64,000 nucleotides of DNA from contig VGTH01000014.1 in NCBI GenBank assembly GCA_016874755.1, positions 1-64,000 on the forward strand, written 5' to 3'. The translations under genes and the position numbers were made by a program. The notes under the pieces were generated by a model, which was given only the letters and a program-made list of their open reading frames with translations, searched no databases and had not been told where the DNA came from. The DNA is from Deltaproteobacteria bacterium (GTDB lineage Bacteria; Desulfobacterota; Binatia; UBA9968). Position 1 is the stretch's first letter. The number at the start of each line of letters is the position of its first letter. Of this stretch, positions 18,845 through 27,509 are shown one piece after another.

Positions 18845-18868
18845 GTATGGTATCGAGCGAATTGGGAT

Positions 18869-18941
18869 TCACCACGAAAAGCACGAAAAGGTTCGTCCAA
18901 TCCATGTCCTTTTTTTCGTGACCTTCGCGTGTTTCGCGGTG
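18869..18941. repeat. Intergenic inverted repeat, CACGAAA-word type
   Basis: The left arm CACCACGAAAAGCACGAAAA (from 18870) is complementary to the right arm CGTGACCTTCGCGTGTTTCG followed by CGGTG (18917-18941). Both arms repeat the word CACGAAA. It sits between the amidohydrolase and the next hydrolase gene. Confidence 0.65.
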
Positions 18942-18962
18942 TTTTTTTTAGAAGGAGAGCAA

Positions 18963-20081
18963 ATGGACATTTTGAATCGTCAACAAGCCGAAAAAGCCCT
19001 CTATCCTGCGCCGGGTCTGCCCGGCGGCGGCCAATTGGAAGTGCGCATGGAAGTGTCGCAGTTTCACCCTGACCCGGATGTGCGCGGCGTGGCGCGGCGC
19101 GTGAAGTTTTTCAACTTGGAAAGTTGGCACAAGGAGTGGGTCGAAGTTGCCAAAAAAAATGAAGAGCTAGCGGCTGGCTTTGAAAAGGAGAATCGCAAGC
19201 AAACCGCCCACGAATTCTATCTGCGCGCGGCTGATTTCTATCGCCGCGCGGTCGTCTACATGGCCGACAGCGACCCGCGCATGCTGCCGACTTACAAAGG
19301 CCTTGAAGACAACTTCAACAAAGCCTGGAGCGTAGTCACGCCGCCCTTTGAGCGCGTCGAGATTCCCTACGAAGGCCACAAACTGCCAGCGCTGTACTGG
19401 CCTGGCCGCGGTAAGGCCGGCGCCAAACTGCCAGTCGTTTACAATTACGGCGGCGCCGACGGCATCCTGCTGCGCGGCGAAGACGGCGGTGCCGGCCAGT
19501 ACGTGCGCCGAGGCATGTCGTTCATCGACGTCGACGGGCCGGGCCACGGCGGCACGCTGCGCCATCACCAGCTCTACGCGCCGCCCGATTCCGAGCGCGT
19601 CGCCAAAGCAGTGATGGATTACCTAGTCACACGTTCGGACGTCGACGCCAATCGCATTGGTCTGCACGGCTCGAGCATGGGCGGCTATTCCGGTCCGCGC
19701 TGCGCTACGGTCGAGAAAAGAATCAAAGCCGTCGCCGTCTGGAGCGGCGCCTACAATCTGGTCGACGATATTTTCGACTATTACCCACCGATCCAAGACC
19801 GTCTGCGTTGGCTCATGGGCGCCAAAGATTTGAAAGAGGCACGCGAGAAGATGAAAGAGTTTTCGCTGGTCGGGCGGGCTAACAAGATCGAGTGCCCGAT
19901 TCTCGTCGGCTACAGCCACGACGACCGGGTGATGGACCCGCGCGGCGCGCTCAATCTCTACGAGAACGCGGTCAACTCACCCGATCGCTCGATGATCGAC
20001 GGCGTCGGCCACGGCGAAAAGAACTTCACGCGGCGAACTTACATCGCCGATTGGTTCATGAAGCAGCTACAAGCCGGGTAA
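18963..20081 (+). CDS. Alpha/beta hydrolase, FrsA/pseudooxynicotine-hydrolase-like
   Basis: A 372-residue protein starting at 18963 after an AAGGAGAG ribosome site. A helical N-terminal cap (residues 1-120) precedes the hydrolase core. Core features are LPVVYNYGGADG, DVDGPGHGGTL, the nucleophile elbow GLHGSSMGGY (Ser), Asp in GYSHDDRVM, and His in GVGHGEKNF. This architecture matches 2,6-dihydropseudooxynicotine hydrolase and the DUF1100/FrsA-like esterases, which cleave C-C or ester bonds. The exact substrate is unknown. It is followed closely by a small secreted protein gene, six bases after its stop. Confidence 0.87.
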   Translation: MDILNRQQAEKALYPAPGLPGGGQLEVRMEVSQFHPDPDVRGVARRVKFFNLESWHKEWVEVAKKNEELAAGFEKENRKQTAHEFYLRAADFYRRAVVYMADSDPRMLPTYKGLEDNFNKAWSVVTPPFERVEIPYEGHKLPALYWPGRGKAGAKLPVVYNYGGADGILLRGEDGGAGQYVRRGMSFIDVDGPGHGGTLRHHQLYAPPDSERVAKAVMDYLVTRSDVDANRIGLHGSSMGGYSGPRCATVEKRIKAVAVWSGAYNLVDDIFDYYPPIQDRLRWLMGAKDLKEAREKMKEFSLVGRANKIECPILVGYSHDDRVMDPRGALNLYENAVNSPDRSMIDGVGHGEKNFTRRTYIADWFMKQLQAG

Positions 20082-20087
20082 TAAAGC

Positions 20088-20414
20088 ATGACAATTTTCG
20101 CGCGCCCAACCATCGTCGCAGTCGCAGCGTTGCTGTTGTCATGGGCCATCACCGATTCGTTCGCGGCTGACAAAAAAACCAAAGAGCCGCCGGCGCGCAG
20201 CTATATTACTGTGTATCCCGGCAGCGGCGGCACCTGCCCAACCAAAAAGCACAACGCTGACGCCAAAAACAATCACGAACAGCGGCGCATCCAGGCAACG
20301 TTTCGCGAGGGCAAAATAACCACAACCAGAGATTTCGCACCGGGAGAGAAGCGCACGGTCAGTTTTTGCAACTACGGCAAGATTCATCTGGTCAGCGCAA
20401 AGTTTCTCAATTGA
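20088..20414 (+). CDS. Small secreted cysteine-containing protein, unknown
   Basis: A 108-residue protein with a Sec signal peptide (TIVAVAALLLSWAITDSFAA, cleavage near FAA-D). The mature part contains two Cys (GGTCPTKKH and VSFCNYGK) that could form a disulphide in the periplasm. I recognise no family. It begins six bases after the hydrolase stop, so it is likely co-transcribed with it. Confidence 0.7.
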   Translation: MTIFARPTIVAVAALLLSWAITDSFAADKKTKEPPARSYITVYPGSGGTCPTKKHNADAKNNHEQRRIQATFREGKITTTRDFAPGEKRTVSFCNYGKIHLVSAKFLN

Positions 20415-20506
20415 GGAAGCGCTGCTCATGGCCCTCGCGCAATCCGGCGAGCTACGTGATTCAGTAAATCTGCTTAGCAACAAACTCACCGACAAAGGAG
20501 ATTTCC

Positions 20507-20797
20507 ATGGCTCTACGATTGATCGTCACTATGACTGCCGCGCCAGGCAAAGGCGCTGAGCTGCTGCAGATCTACAAAAGCCGCTGCGCCGACGTCATGA
20601 AAGAACCCGGCTGCGAACAGTTTGAAATTTTTCAGAGCGGCGTCAACCCCGACAAACTCGTCATTCTCGAACGCTGGCAAGATCAGGCGTCGCTCGACGT
20701 ACATTCAAAAGTCAACGCCACCCGCGCGCCGATACCAGCCGAGCTGCGCGTCGGCGCCACCGAGCGGGAAGATTACACATACAATCGGACGCGCTGA
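20507..20797 (+). CDS. Antibiotic biosynthesis monooxygenase (ABM/YgiN-like) domain protein
   Basis: A 96-residue single-domain ABM protein (PF03992). It has the ferredoxin-like pattern RLIVTMTAAPGKGAELLQIY, EPGCEQFEIFQSGVNPDKLV, then ILERWQDQASLDVHS. Members are cofactor-free quinone or polyketide monooxygenases, usually dimeric and cytoplasmic. A strong AAAGGAG ribosome site precedes the ATG. The gene is complete. Context (hydrolases and a flavin monooxygenase) fits aromatic or lactone catabolism, but no pathway is defined. Confidence 0.88.
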   Translation: MALRLIVTMTAAPGKGAELLQIYKSRCADVMKEPGCEQFEIFQSGVNPDKLVILERWQDQASLDVHSKVNATRAPIPAELRVGATEREDYTYNRTR

Positions 20798-20826
20798 AAC
20801 AGGCGGAGGCTAACCGATCAGATAAT

Positions 20827-21012
20827 TTAACCGCAAAGAAAGCCGAGAACGCCAAAGACGTGCGCAATCCATTGCGATCGCGTTTCAAGCCTTGCGTCAG
20901 TCTTCGCGGGGCCAGGATTCCCCCGCAAATGTGTATGAGAAACGCGAAACCCGTGTTGCATCCACGAGCCTTGCTTCGGACCTTTGCGATCCTTGCGTTC
21001 TTTGCGGTTAAA
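20827..21012. repeat. Long intergenic inverted repeat, CGCAAAG-word family
   Basis: The left arm TTAACCGCAAAGAAAGCCGA (20827 onward) and right arm CTTGCGTTCTTTGCGGTTAA (ending about 21011) are imperfect complements about 185 bases apart end to end. The words CGCAAAG and GCCAAAG recur within the arms. It fills the gap between the ABM gene and the fusion hydrolase. Confidence 0.7.
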
Positions 21013-21030
21013 TAAACCTCCCGAATCATT

Positions 21031-22323
21031 ATGAGTCTTTGCTTCGTCGATCCGACGCAAACCGCTGCGCTTCTCACGACCCTCAACGCCGACCCGGAGT
21101 TTCAACTCGCAGCGCGCTTTTTTTCCAAAGACATTTTGCTCATCGCCGGCGACGCGAAATGCATCGTCCAAATTCACGATAGCATAGTCAGGGAAATCAA
21201 ACACAATCCAAGCTTCATGACCCCTTGGAGCTTCTATATCCAGGGTTCGGCCGCGGCCTGGGAGACTTTTCTCCAACCCAAACCGCCGCCCTTCTTCACC
21301 GATCTCTACGGCTGTATTTCGCGCAAGAATCTTGACCTCGGCGGCGATATGGAAGCGGCGCTGGCGCACTTCTGGGCGGTGAGCCGCATGCTGGCGATCT
21401 TTCGCGAGTTTCAGAATAACGCTAGCTGCGAAATCCGCACGCCAGTGACAAACAAAGGACATGGCGCCATCGAACCGATCACCGGCCGCTACGTTTACCT
21501 GAACATCGAAGGCGTTGAGTATCGCGTCTATTTTGAAGAAGCCGGCAGCGGCATCCCGCTTATCTGCCAACACACCGCCGCATCCGACGGCCGTCTGTGG
21601 CGCCACTTGTTAAACGACGAAGCAGTCACCCGGAATTTTCGTGTCATCGTTCCCGATCTTCCTTACCACGGCAAATCGTTGCCGCCGGAATCGATACAAT
21701 GGTGGACGAGAGAATATCGCCTCACCAAAAGTTTTTTCATGGCTTGCCAAATCGAGCTTGCCCACGCGCTGCAGCTCGATCGTCCGGTCTTCATGGGTTG
21801 CTCCATGGGCGGACAGCTTGCGGTGGAATTGGCCATCGCATACCCGCAGGAGTTCCGCGCCGTCATCGGGTTGGAGTCCGGCCTGAGCCGCGCGCGCATG
21901 GCGCCGACGTTGGACTTTCACGATCATCCGAGAATCGGCAACGACTTCCGCATGCAGTCGATGTACGGTAAGACCGCGCCGGGCAATCCGGAAGCCCGCC
22001 GCCGCGAGATCGCCTGGACCTATGGCCAAAGCGCGCCGCCGGTTTCCAAAGGTGATCTCTACTACAACTTCATCGACCACAACTTGACCGGCGGCGAAGC
22101 TGCGACCATCGACACTGCACGAGTCGCCGTCTACTTACTGACGGGAGAGTATGACTGGGGCAACTCGCCGGATCAGACGAGAATACTCGCCGGGCAAATC
22201 AAAGGCGCAACATTCGCGGAGATGAAGGGACTCGGTCACTTTCCGATGGCGGAAAACTATCCGGTGTTTAGAGAATACCTTTTGCCCGTGTTGGACGAAA
22301 TTGCAGCGAAAACCGGACGATAA
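21031..22323 (+). CDS. SCP2-like domain fused to an alpha/beta hydrolase
   Basis: A 430-residue two-domain protein. Residues 1 to about 135 resemble an SCP2 sterol-carrier-like lipid-binding module: WSFYIQGSAAAWETFLQPKP, then DLYGCISRKNLDLGGDMEAA. Residues 150-430 are an alpha/beta hydrolase: PLICQHTAASDGRLW, VPDLPYHGKS, the elbow MGCSMGGQLA (Ser), Asp in TGEYDWGN, and His in GLGHFPMAENY. The fusion suggests that the first domain binds a hydrophobic acyl or aromatic ester for the second to cleave; this is inference. No signal peptide. The ATG at 21031 has no clear ribosome site. Confidence 0.82.
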   Translation: MSLCFVDPTQTAALLTTLNADPEFQLAARFFSKDILLIAGDAKCIVQIHDSIVREIKHNPSFMTPWSFYIQGSAAAWETFLQPKPPPFFTDLYGCISRKNLDLGGDMEAALAHFWAVSRMLAIFREFQNNASCEIRTPVTNKGHGAIEPITGRYVYLNIEGVEYRVYFEEAGSGIPLICQHTAASDGRLWRHLLNDEAVTRNFRVIVPDLPYHGKSLPPESIQWWTREYRLTKSFFMACQIELAHALQLDRPVFMGCSMGGQLAVELAIAYPQEFRAVIGLESGLSRARMAPTLDFHDHPRIGNDFRMQSMYGKTAPGNPEARRREIAWTYGQSAPPVSKGDLYYNFIDHNLTGGEAATIDTARVAVYLLTGEYDWGNSPDQTRILAGQIKGATFAEMKGLGHFPMAENYPVFREYLLPVLDEIAAKTGR

Positions 22324-22372
22324 GACGCGTCCACAAAATGCACTCGCGCGCGAGCACATAGAGCGCACGCGT

Positions 22373-23578
22373 TTATTCACCGCCGCGAGATTTCTTGTTC
22401 TGCCTTTCCCAGGCGTCACGCAGGATGGCACCCATGATGGTGAAACGGACCGGCACATCGAGATCTGCTTTGAGGCGGTTGATTGCCGGTTTGAGCGCAG
22501 CGCGCACTTGTTCGAGGGAGTCGCCAAGCTGCGCCAAGGGAGCGCCGGCAGGTGCCGCGATGGGTGTTTCCAGATTGCCATGGCTGAGCGCCTCCGCGCT
22601 CACGGCGAGTTCTTCCAGAGGTCGCGTGACTCTCGCAAACAGGCGGTTAGCGCCCAAGATCGCCCCGTAGGTTGCGGCAATGAAGAGAACCGCGATTACC
22701 ACAAGAAACTTTCTTGCCTGCTCTTCGATGCGGGAGCGCCAGACGCCGACTTGAACCGAGCCTGATTCGCCGTTGTCAACGCCTGCCACCATGTTGTAGA
22801 CAACCTGATTGCGAAACCGGCTGATGCGCTCGCCCCGGGCATCGACCGTTAACCCGTGGCGCACAGCGTCGGCCGGATCGCTAACCTCGGGACCGGCATA
22901 TGCCACCGGCGCTTGGTTGCCGTCAAAGACCAGAATGTAAGCGAGGCTGTTGCGAGCCAGTTGGTCGCTGAGCATCTGGCGCAATTGCGTGGCATCGCCG
23001 TTGGTGAGCTGTGGTTTGGCGGCTTCCGCTACACTGGCGGCGATGGCGCGGCCGCGTTCGAAAGTGTGTCGGCGCACTAAAGGAGTCAGGCTGGTGTAAA
23101 CGTATAGGAAACTTGCACTGCTCAGGAGCACGGCGATGGCGCCAAACCAGCGGGTTAGCCGGCCTTTCAGACCGTAAAACGGCTCCACTTGCTGGCGTGC
23201 GCCGCTGGAGAGACCCTGGATATTAATGGCGTGCAGCTGCTGCATCCTCTCCTCCGAAGATACTGAGACGGCGTGCGCTAACCTGAAAGCGCGTCCAAAA
23301 GCCACCGCACAACAGAAAAGTCCTGTGAGCGCCAATATAGCGTAGAACATCAATTGCGAATCATGCAAATAGAAACGCAAAGTTTCCGGACTGGCCGACC
23401 TGATCGCGGCGATGATACCGAAACCCGGCAGACTCGGCGGACTAAACAATGCCCTGAACTGATTGGCGTTGAAGGTTTGCGACGGAGCTACGTTGGTGTG
23501 GTAGTAGGCTATGCTGGCGCCTGCTGCTGAGCACAAAAACGCCGCGACTAAGAAGCTGGTGAAAAACTTCGTCCTCAT
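22373..23578 (-). CDS. Membrane HAMP-domain protein without output domain
   Basis: About 401 residues from the ATG at 23578. Membrane segments are visible near residues 4-24, 75-95, 145-168 and 280-300. Between the last two lies a periplasmic sensor-like region. A HAMP linker follows the final segment (RLFARVTRPLEELAVSAEAL, SHGNLETPI), then a short helix SLEQVRAALKPAINRLKADL. No kinase, cyclase or methyl-accepting domain follows. The neighbour at 23694 is a shorter paralogue with the same tail, and both are on the minus strand. They may form a heteromeric sensor or regulate a protein encoded elsewhere. Confidence 0.68.
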   Translation of the reverse strand: MRTKFFTSFLVAAFLCSAAGASIAYYHTNVAPSQTFNANQFRALFSPPSLPGFGIIAAIRSASPETLRFYLHDSQLMFYAILALTGLFCCAVAFGRAFRLAHAVSVSSEERMQQLHAINIQGLSSGARQQVEPFYGLKGRLTRWFGAIAVLLSSASFLYVYTSLTPLVRRHTFERGRAIAASVAEAAKPQLTNGDATQLRQMLSDQLARNSLAYILVFDGNQAPVAYAGPEVSDPADAVRHGLTVDARGERISRFRNQVVYNMVAGVDNGESGSVQVGVWRSRIEEQARKFLVVIAVLFIAATYGAILGANRLFARVTRPLEELAVSAEALSHGNLETPIAAPAGAPLAQLGDSLEQVRAALKPAINRLKADLDVPVRFTIMGAILRDAWERQNKKSRGGE

Positions 23579-23693
23579 GGCGGGTGACCGTCCTTGGTTG
23601 TATGTTCGAGTCGCCAGAAAGAACAACTGTGCTGGTTTGATCACAGATGGGCAGCGGCGTCAACCAGCATCCAACGCCCCACCCGCTCCCACT

Positions 23694-24353
23694 TCACTCT
23701 CGGCGCCAGCGATCTTGGCTGACGTCAGGCAAGCTTAGCCGCCGCGCTCCGGGCGGCAAGGACAGACTGTGTTCGGCGTTGAGCCGACGAATCGCCGCAT
23801 ATAGCAAGCGGCGGATCCGTTCTAGCGAAGCGCCTAGCTGAGCCACAGCATCGGCGCCAGAGACAGCGATCGGCACGCTAAGACGTCCCAGGCTGATGTC
23901 TTGAGCGCGCTCAGCGAGATCGGCCAGCGGGCGAGCGATCCAGCCAAAGACGACGCTGGCCGCCACCACACCGAACACCATTGCCGATAGAATGAGCAAC
24001 GTCATCACAGCGAAAACCCTATCGACTTCCGGCACAATCGTGACTCGGCGCAACGCCACCGGCGCGGCGACTCCCTCGACTGCAATGGCTGGCGGTGCCG
24101 CCAGGCGACGCGCATTGTCCATGGCGTGCCGGCGTAGCACACCTGGCACCGTGTAATAGGCAAGCAAGATTGCCACGAGGCCAAAAAGCGCAACCACAGC
24201 GCCAAACCACTGAGTCAAACGCCACTTGAGTTTGCTCGAAAGCCGTATGCGACGACGCTCTAAAGGAACGGGGCTATAGTCGATGTCATGCCGGCGAAAA
24301 CTGTCGTGCTCCGAGCGCGAAGACCATCTCCAATTGCTTGTTCGTGTTGCCAT
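23694..24353 (-). CDS. Membrane HAMP-domain protein, shorter paralogue
   Basis: About 219 residues from the ATG at 24353 (an upstream TTG at 24389 is possible). Two membrane segments (WFGAVVALFGLVAILLAYY and VFAVMTLLILSAMVFGVVAA) flank a short periplasmic loop. The HAMP region IARPLADLAERAQDISLGRL is followed by SLERIRRLLYAAIRRLNAE, clearly related to the tail of the upstream-numbered neighbour at 22373. There is no output domain. The start lacks an obvious ribosome site. It probably arose by duplication. Confidence 0.6.
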   Translation of the reverse strand: MATRTSNWRWSSRSEHDSFRRHDIDYSPVPLERRRIRLSSKLKWRLTQWFGAVVALFGLVAILLAYYTVPGVLRRHAMDNARRLAAPPAIAVEGVAAPVALRRVTIVPEVDRVFAVMTLLILSAMVFGVVAASVVFGWIARPLADLAERAQDISLGRLSVPIAVSGADAVAQLGASLERIRRLLYAAIRRLNAEHSLSLPPGARRLSLPDVSQDRWRRE

Positions 24354-24467
24354 AACCGATTGTTCATCACACGCCGAGCTTGTCGTCAATGCATCTTGAT
24401 CACAAGTGAGATGCTGACGCTTTGAGTAGGAAGGTAACTTCGCGAATCAAGCGAGGGCAGGCGGCGT

Positions 24468-25754
24468 CTATCCCGAGGGGTTTTCCGATTGCAACTTTTC
24501 CAGCGCCTGGCGTATGAGCTCGCGGCGCGCTTCCTTTTCTTTATCAGGCGTGAGCTTGGCGTCGCCGACGACGTGCACGATGCCGTTGCCCAACACAACG
24601 CGGTTGGCACCGACCATCTTGGCGACCGGCAATGCCGCGGTGATTTGTACGGTGGGAATGCCGGCTTTTTCAAGTTCGGTGGTAATCGCAGCGCCGCTGC
24701 GAGTGCTGGTTCCTCACGTGGAAGTGAGAATCACCGCGTCGATGCCGCACTGTTTCGCCTTGGCCGCCATCTCACGCCCCATGCGGCGCGTGTTCGATAA
24801 GGGATTGGACAATCCCGAGGTGGCAATAAATTCATCGTGCAGCGCGCCGATAACGCCTGCTTTTTCCATCTCACGCATGACGTCGAGGGGCACCAAACGA
24901 TCGGGATCTTGGCGCACGAATTGGGGATCGTAGCCGCCGTGGGAAATTTCGTAGCTCTCGCCCTTCAAATCGTCGCAACTGGCGATATTGTAGGCGCCCC
25001 AACGGGTTGCCGCCGAGCCCTGGATTTTGTCGGGGTTGCCCTTGGGCACAAGCCCGCCGTCGGTAATCAACATGATTTTCGCTTTGCTGAGATCGCGCAC
25101 CGGCGCCGGCAGTGGAATCTTGGCAAACGTCGTCGGCCGCATTTCAGTTTCGAATCCGTCGCCGCTCACTTTCGCAAGCAGCATGTCGACCAGCCTTTGG
25201 CCCGAGTTGCGCTCGACAAATTGATCGCGAATCAAACCGCGCGCGTGATAGCCTTCGTGTTTCGGCGTGCCGATGGGCGCGCGGTTGACGATCTTGCGCG
25301 CCAACCCGGTCATGCGCTGCAACACCTCGCGCATCTTGGCAGCGTTGTCGCCGGAGTCGATGATGTAGAGCGCTTCTCTATAGAGATCGGTGCCGGGATT
25401 TTCTTCGGCCATGCCGGTCATCACTGCAATATTGAGCTTTGCTTGCACGGCGGCGCAGAGCGCGCCGGCGGCGACACCGTAGCGTCCGGCATTGAAGCAC
25501 GGACCGGCGACGAACAGATCGGCATTGGCGGCGCGGATTTTTTCCAGCGCGGCGGCGATCATCGCGTCTTGGTGCTCGACTGCGTAGTTGTCGCCGCAGA
25601 TCAATGTCTGGACGATGCGCGCATCGCCGCCGAGCAGCGGCTCCAACAGTTTGCCTGGTCCAACGGCGCCATCGCGCGCATCGAGCGGCGCCCCCGCTTG
25701 CTCTTCACCGCCGAGACCGCCAAAGAATTGATTGAGATAGTGAACGACTCGCAT
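24468..25754 (-). CDS. Selenocysteine-containing GrdB-like protein (glycine/sarcosine/betaine reductase component B gamma)
   Basis: About 428 residues, read through an in-frame UGA at 24714-24716. The start at 25754 has a GGAGG ribosome site and the canonical opening MRVVHYLNQFFGGLGGEEQA. The UGA falls at residue 347 in DAVILTST-U-GTSTRSGAA, exactly where GrdB proteins carry selenocysteine (family form TSTUGTCTRCGA). After the UGA, 81 codons continue in frame with family-like sequence (TTELEKAGIPTVQI, GANRVVLGNGIVH) to TAG at 24468-24470. A 7-bp hairpin follows the UGA at the SECIS position. The two Cys after Sec in the family are Ser here. Reading the UGA as stop would give a truncated protein. 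A GrdE-like gene lies upstream; no GrdA or GrdC/D is nearby. Confidence 0.87.
24686..24702 (-). promoter_or_regulatory. SECIS-like hairpin just after the UGA codon
   Basis: On the coding strand TCGCAGC, loop GGC, GCTGCGA forms a perfect 7-bp stem. It starts 12 bases after the UGA, with the loop at bases 19-21. Bacterial SelB recognises a small hairpin with its loop about 15-25 bases after UGA. The selenocysteine machinery genes are not in this window. Confidence 0.65.
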
Positions 25755-25763
25755 AATTCCTCC

Positions 25764-25866
25764 GGGACAGGCGTTACGCAACAGCCAATAGGCAACCGTA
25801 AGAAATGCGAATGATGCGACCTTTGCCCCACCTCTGACCTGTTGCCTGTTGCCTCACGCCTGTTTC
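25764..25866. repeat. Intergenic inverted repeat between grdE-like and grdB-like, GTTGCCT-word type
   Basis: The left arm AGGCGTTACGCAACAGCCAA with TAGGCAAC (25770-25797) is complementary to the right arm GTTGCCTGTTGCCTCACGCC (25841-25860). Both arms repeat GTTGCCT or its complement. The same word family forms the element at 56155-56245. Confidence 0.7.
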
Positions 25867-27141
25867 CTAATAGATTGCCGAACGCAATCTCGACGCTCCC
25901 TGCTGATTGGCAACACCGACGACGTTCAACGCTTCGATGCGCAGCGGCCCGGTTAACAATTCCGTCATTTCCGGACTGGCGGCGATGACGCGGTCGACGC
26001 GCGGCAAATCCCACGCGGTGTCGTTGCCGCCGATGCAAACGATGGCGTCGACTTCGGGAAAATTAAACAGCAGCGCCGACTCGACCCGGTGATCGCGCGC
26101 CAGATCGGTAACTTGCACGGCGGTCTTGATGCCCATGTTCTCCAGCAAGCGCGCCGTCTCCGACAAATCGGTATGCGGCACACCGCCGCCCGATTTGGTC
26201 AGCGCCGCCGCGTCGGCGCGCAGCGCCCATTTCACCAAATTGGCATTGAAGCGGCAGTTGCGCTCGCGATCGAAATTGTTCGCCGAGGCGATGGTCGCCA
26301 CTGTGCCGACAAAGTTGATCTCGCGCGCTTGATGGCGGCGATAGAGCTCCAGGATGACTGGGTGGTTCTGATAAAAGTAAGTTTCCGCGCCGCCAATCGA
26401 CGGATGGTAAGAGGGCACCAGCGCGCCATCGAGCCATTCGTTAGGGTGCAACAACACGGGCAGCATGCCGTCGGTATCCGCACCGTAAATGATCGATTCG
26501 TCCTGCTCGGGTTTGCGTTGGCGCGAAAAGATCTGGCCGACGTAGGCAACCCGCGGTAAACCGTCACGTCCTGTGTCGTCGCCAATGTCAAAATTTTCCG
26601 TTTGCGCCGGCGGATGATCGAAAGCCACCTGGGCCAAACGCACCGAGATTTTAAGTTGCGCGATGCGCCAAGCGCGCTGCTGCGCGTGCACCGGCAAACC
26701 CGGTTGGGTTTGCGGAATCATAATCAAATGATGCAGCGAAGCGTGATGGGTCATCACCGCCGGCGCGCCGGACATTTCCAAGACGTAGCCGGTGACACCG
26801 CGGGCATCCTCGCCGCGCCGCTCGCGCACGACCGTGACCGCCGCGCCTTTCAGCACGTGGGTCGTGCCATGACCAGCGCTTTGCGGCGGGCCGAGTAAAC
26901 CGGGCCAATCCGGGCTGCCGCCTGGCGCTTTGGCGCGTGGCTCGACGATGTCGAAAATCGGCCCGGCGCGGCAGCTCTCGCCTGGGCGGACGATCTCAAA
27001 CTTGATATCGACGAACCGATCGTCTTCGAGCACCAAGCGGCGCAGCGCATCGAAATCAACGGACAAGGCGCTGACGTTGAGCGTCGTCGCTTTTCCGGCC
27101 GCGATACTCGTGATCGGGTGAAAAGAATGGGTTAGTTGCAT
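25867..27141 (-). CDS. GrdE-like protein (glycine/sarcosine/betaine reductase component B alpha-beta proprotein family)
   Basis: A 424-residue protein matching the GrdE family: the N-terminal GESCRAGPIFDIVEPRAKAP, then GLLGPPQSAGHGTTHVLKG, the middle QNHPVILELYRRHQAREINF, and the C-terminal VDAIVCIGGNDTAW. Classical GrdE is cleaved at an internal Cys that becomes a pyruvoyl group; the equivalent stretch here (ALVPSYHPSIGGAETYFYQN) has no Cys, although Ser residues are available. It may therefore lack the cofactor or form it from Ser. It lies upstream of the selenoprotein GrdB-like gene with 112 bases between, occupied by an inverted repeat. Together they would form a component-B-like complex; substrate unknown. 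Confidence 0.82.
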   Translation of the reverse strand: MQLTHSFHPITSIAAGKATTLNVSALSVDFDALRRLVLEDDRFVDIKFEIVRPGESCRAGPIFDIVEPRAKAPGGSPDWPGLLGPPQSAGHGTTHVLKGAAVTVVRERRGEDARGVTGYVLEMSGAPAVMTHHASLHHLIMIPQTQPGLPVHAQQRAWRIAQLKISVRLAQVAFDHPPAQTENFDIGDDTGRDGLPRVAYVGQIFSRQRKPEQDESIIYGADTDGMLPVLLHPNEWLDGALVPSYHPSIGGAETYFYQNHPVILELYRRHQAREINFVGTVATIASANNFDRERNCRFNANLVKWALRADAAALTKSGGGVPHTDLSETARLLENMGIKTAVQVTDLARDHRVESALLFNFPEVDAIVCIGGNDTAWDLPRVDRVIAASPEMTELLTGPLRIEALNVVGVANQQGASRLRSAIY

Positions 27142-27509
27142 CGATAATCCGACTCTAGTGCGCGCCCATTTAGGTTGTCAAATCGGCGCTGCCCAACCGC
27201 CGTCATCTGCCGCGATAGAGTCCGTCTATAAATCCGCTCTCGCGCAAATCTTTGAACAAGCGCGAGTCAATGTGAAGAGTAATGTGCTGAGGATGCGGCA
27301 GGGGATGACCATATTTTCATTCCTCCAGGAGAGCTTCAAAGTGAGATGAACCAAAGCATCATAAGACAAAACGAAAAATGCGCATTTTTTGAAATTTTTT
27401 GTAAAGTTACTTAACAAAATGATTTGCGAGACCCCTTGCCAAAAATAGTTATATTTTAAATAGTTATGACACAATGGCTAATAAGATGACGATTGTTAAT
27501 TTCATGTAA
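27142..27509. other. Gene-free, AT-rich stretch
   Basis: The part from about 27340 to 27509 is markedly richer in A and T than its surroundings (for example runs of T near 27386 and 27403, and TTATATTTTAAATAG near 27450-27464). No gene was seen. It directly abuts the truncated CHAT gene, so it may mark an insertion or deletion boundary. Confidence 0.5.

Noticed and set aside
24386-24713. Separate small minus-strand gene downstream of the GrdB-like gene
   Set aside because: The true coding frame here is the continuation of GrdB after the UGA; the overlapping frame is a shadow.
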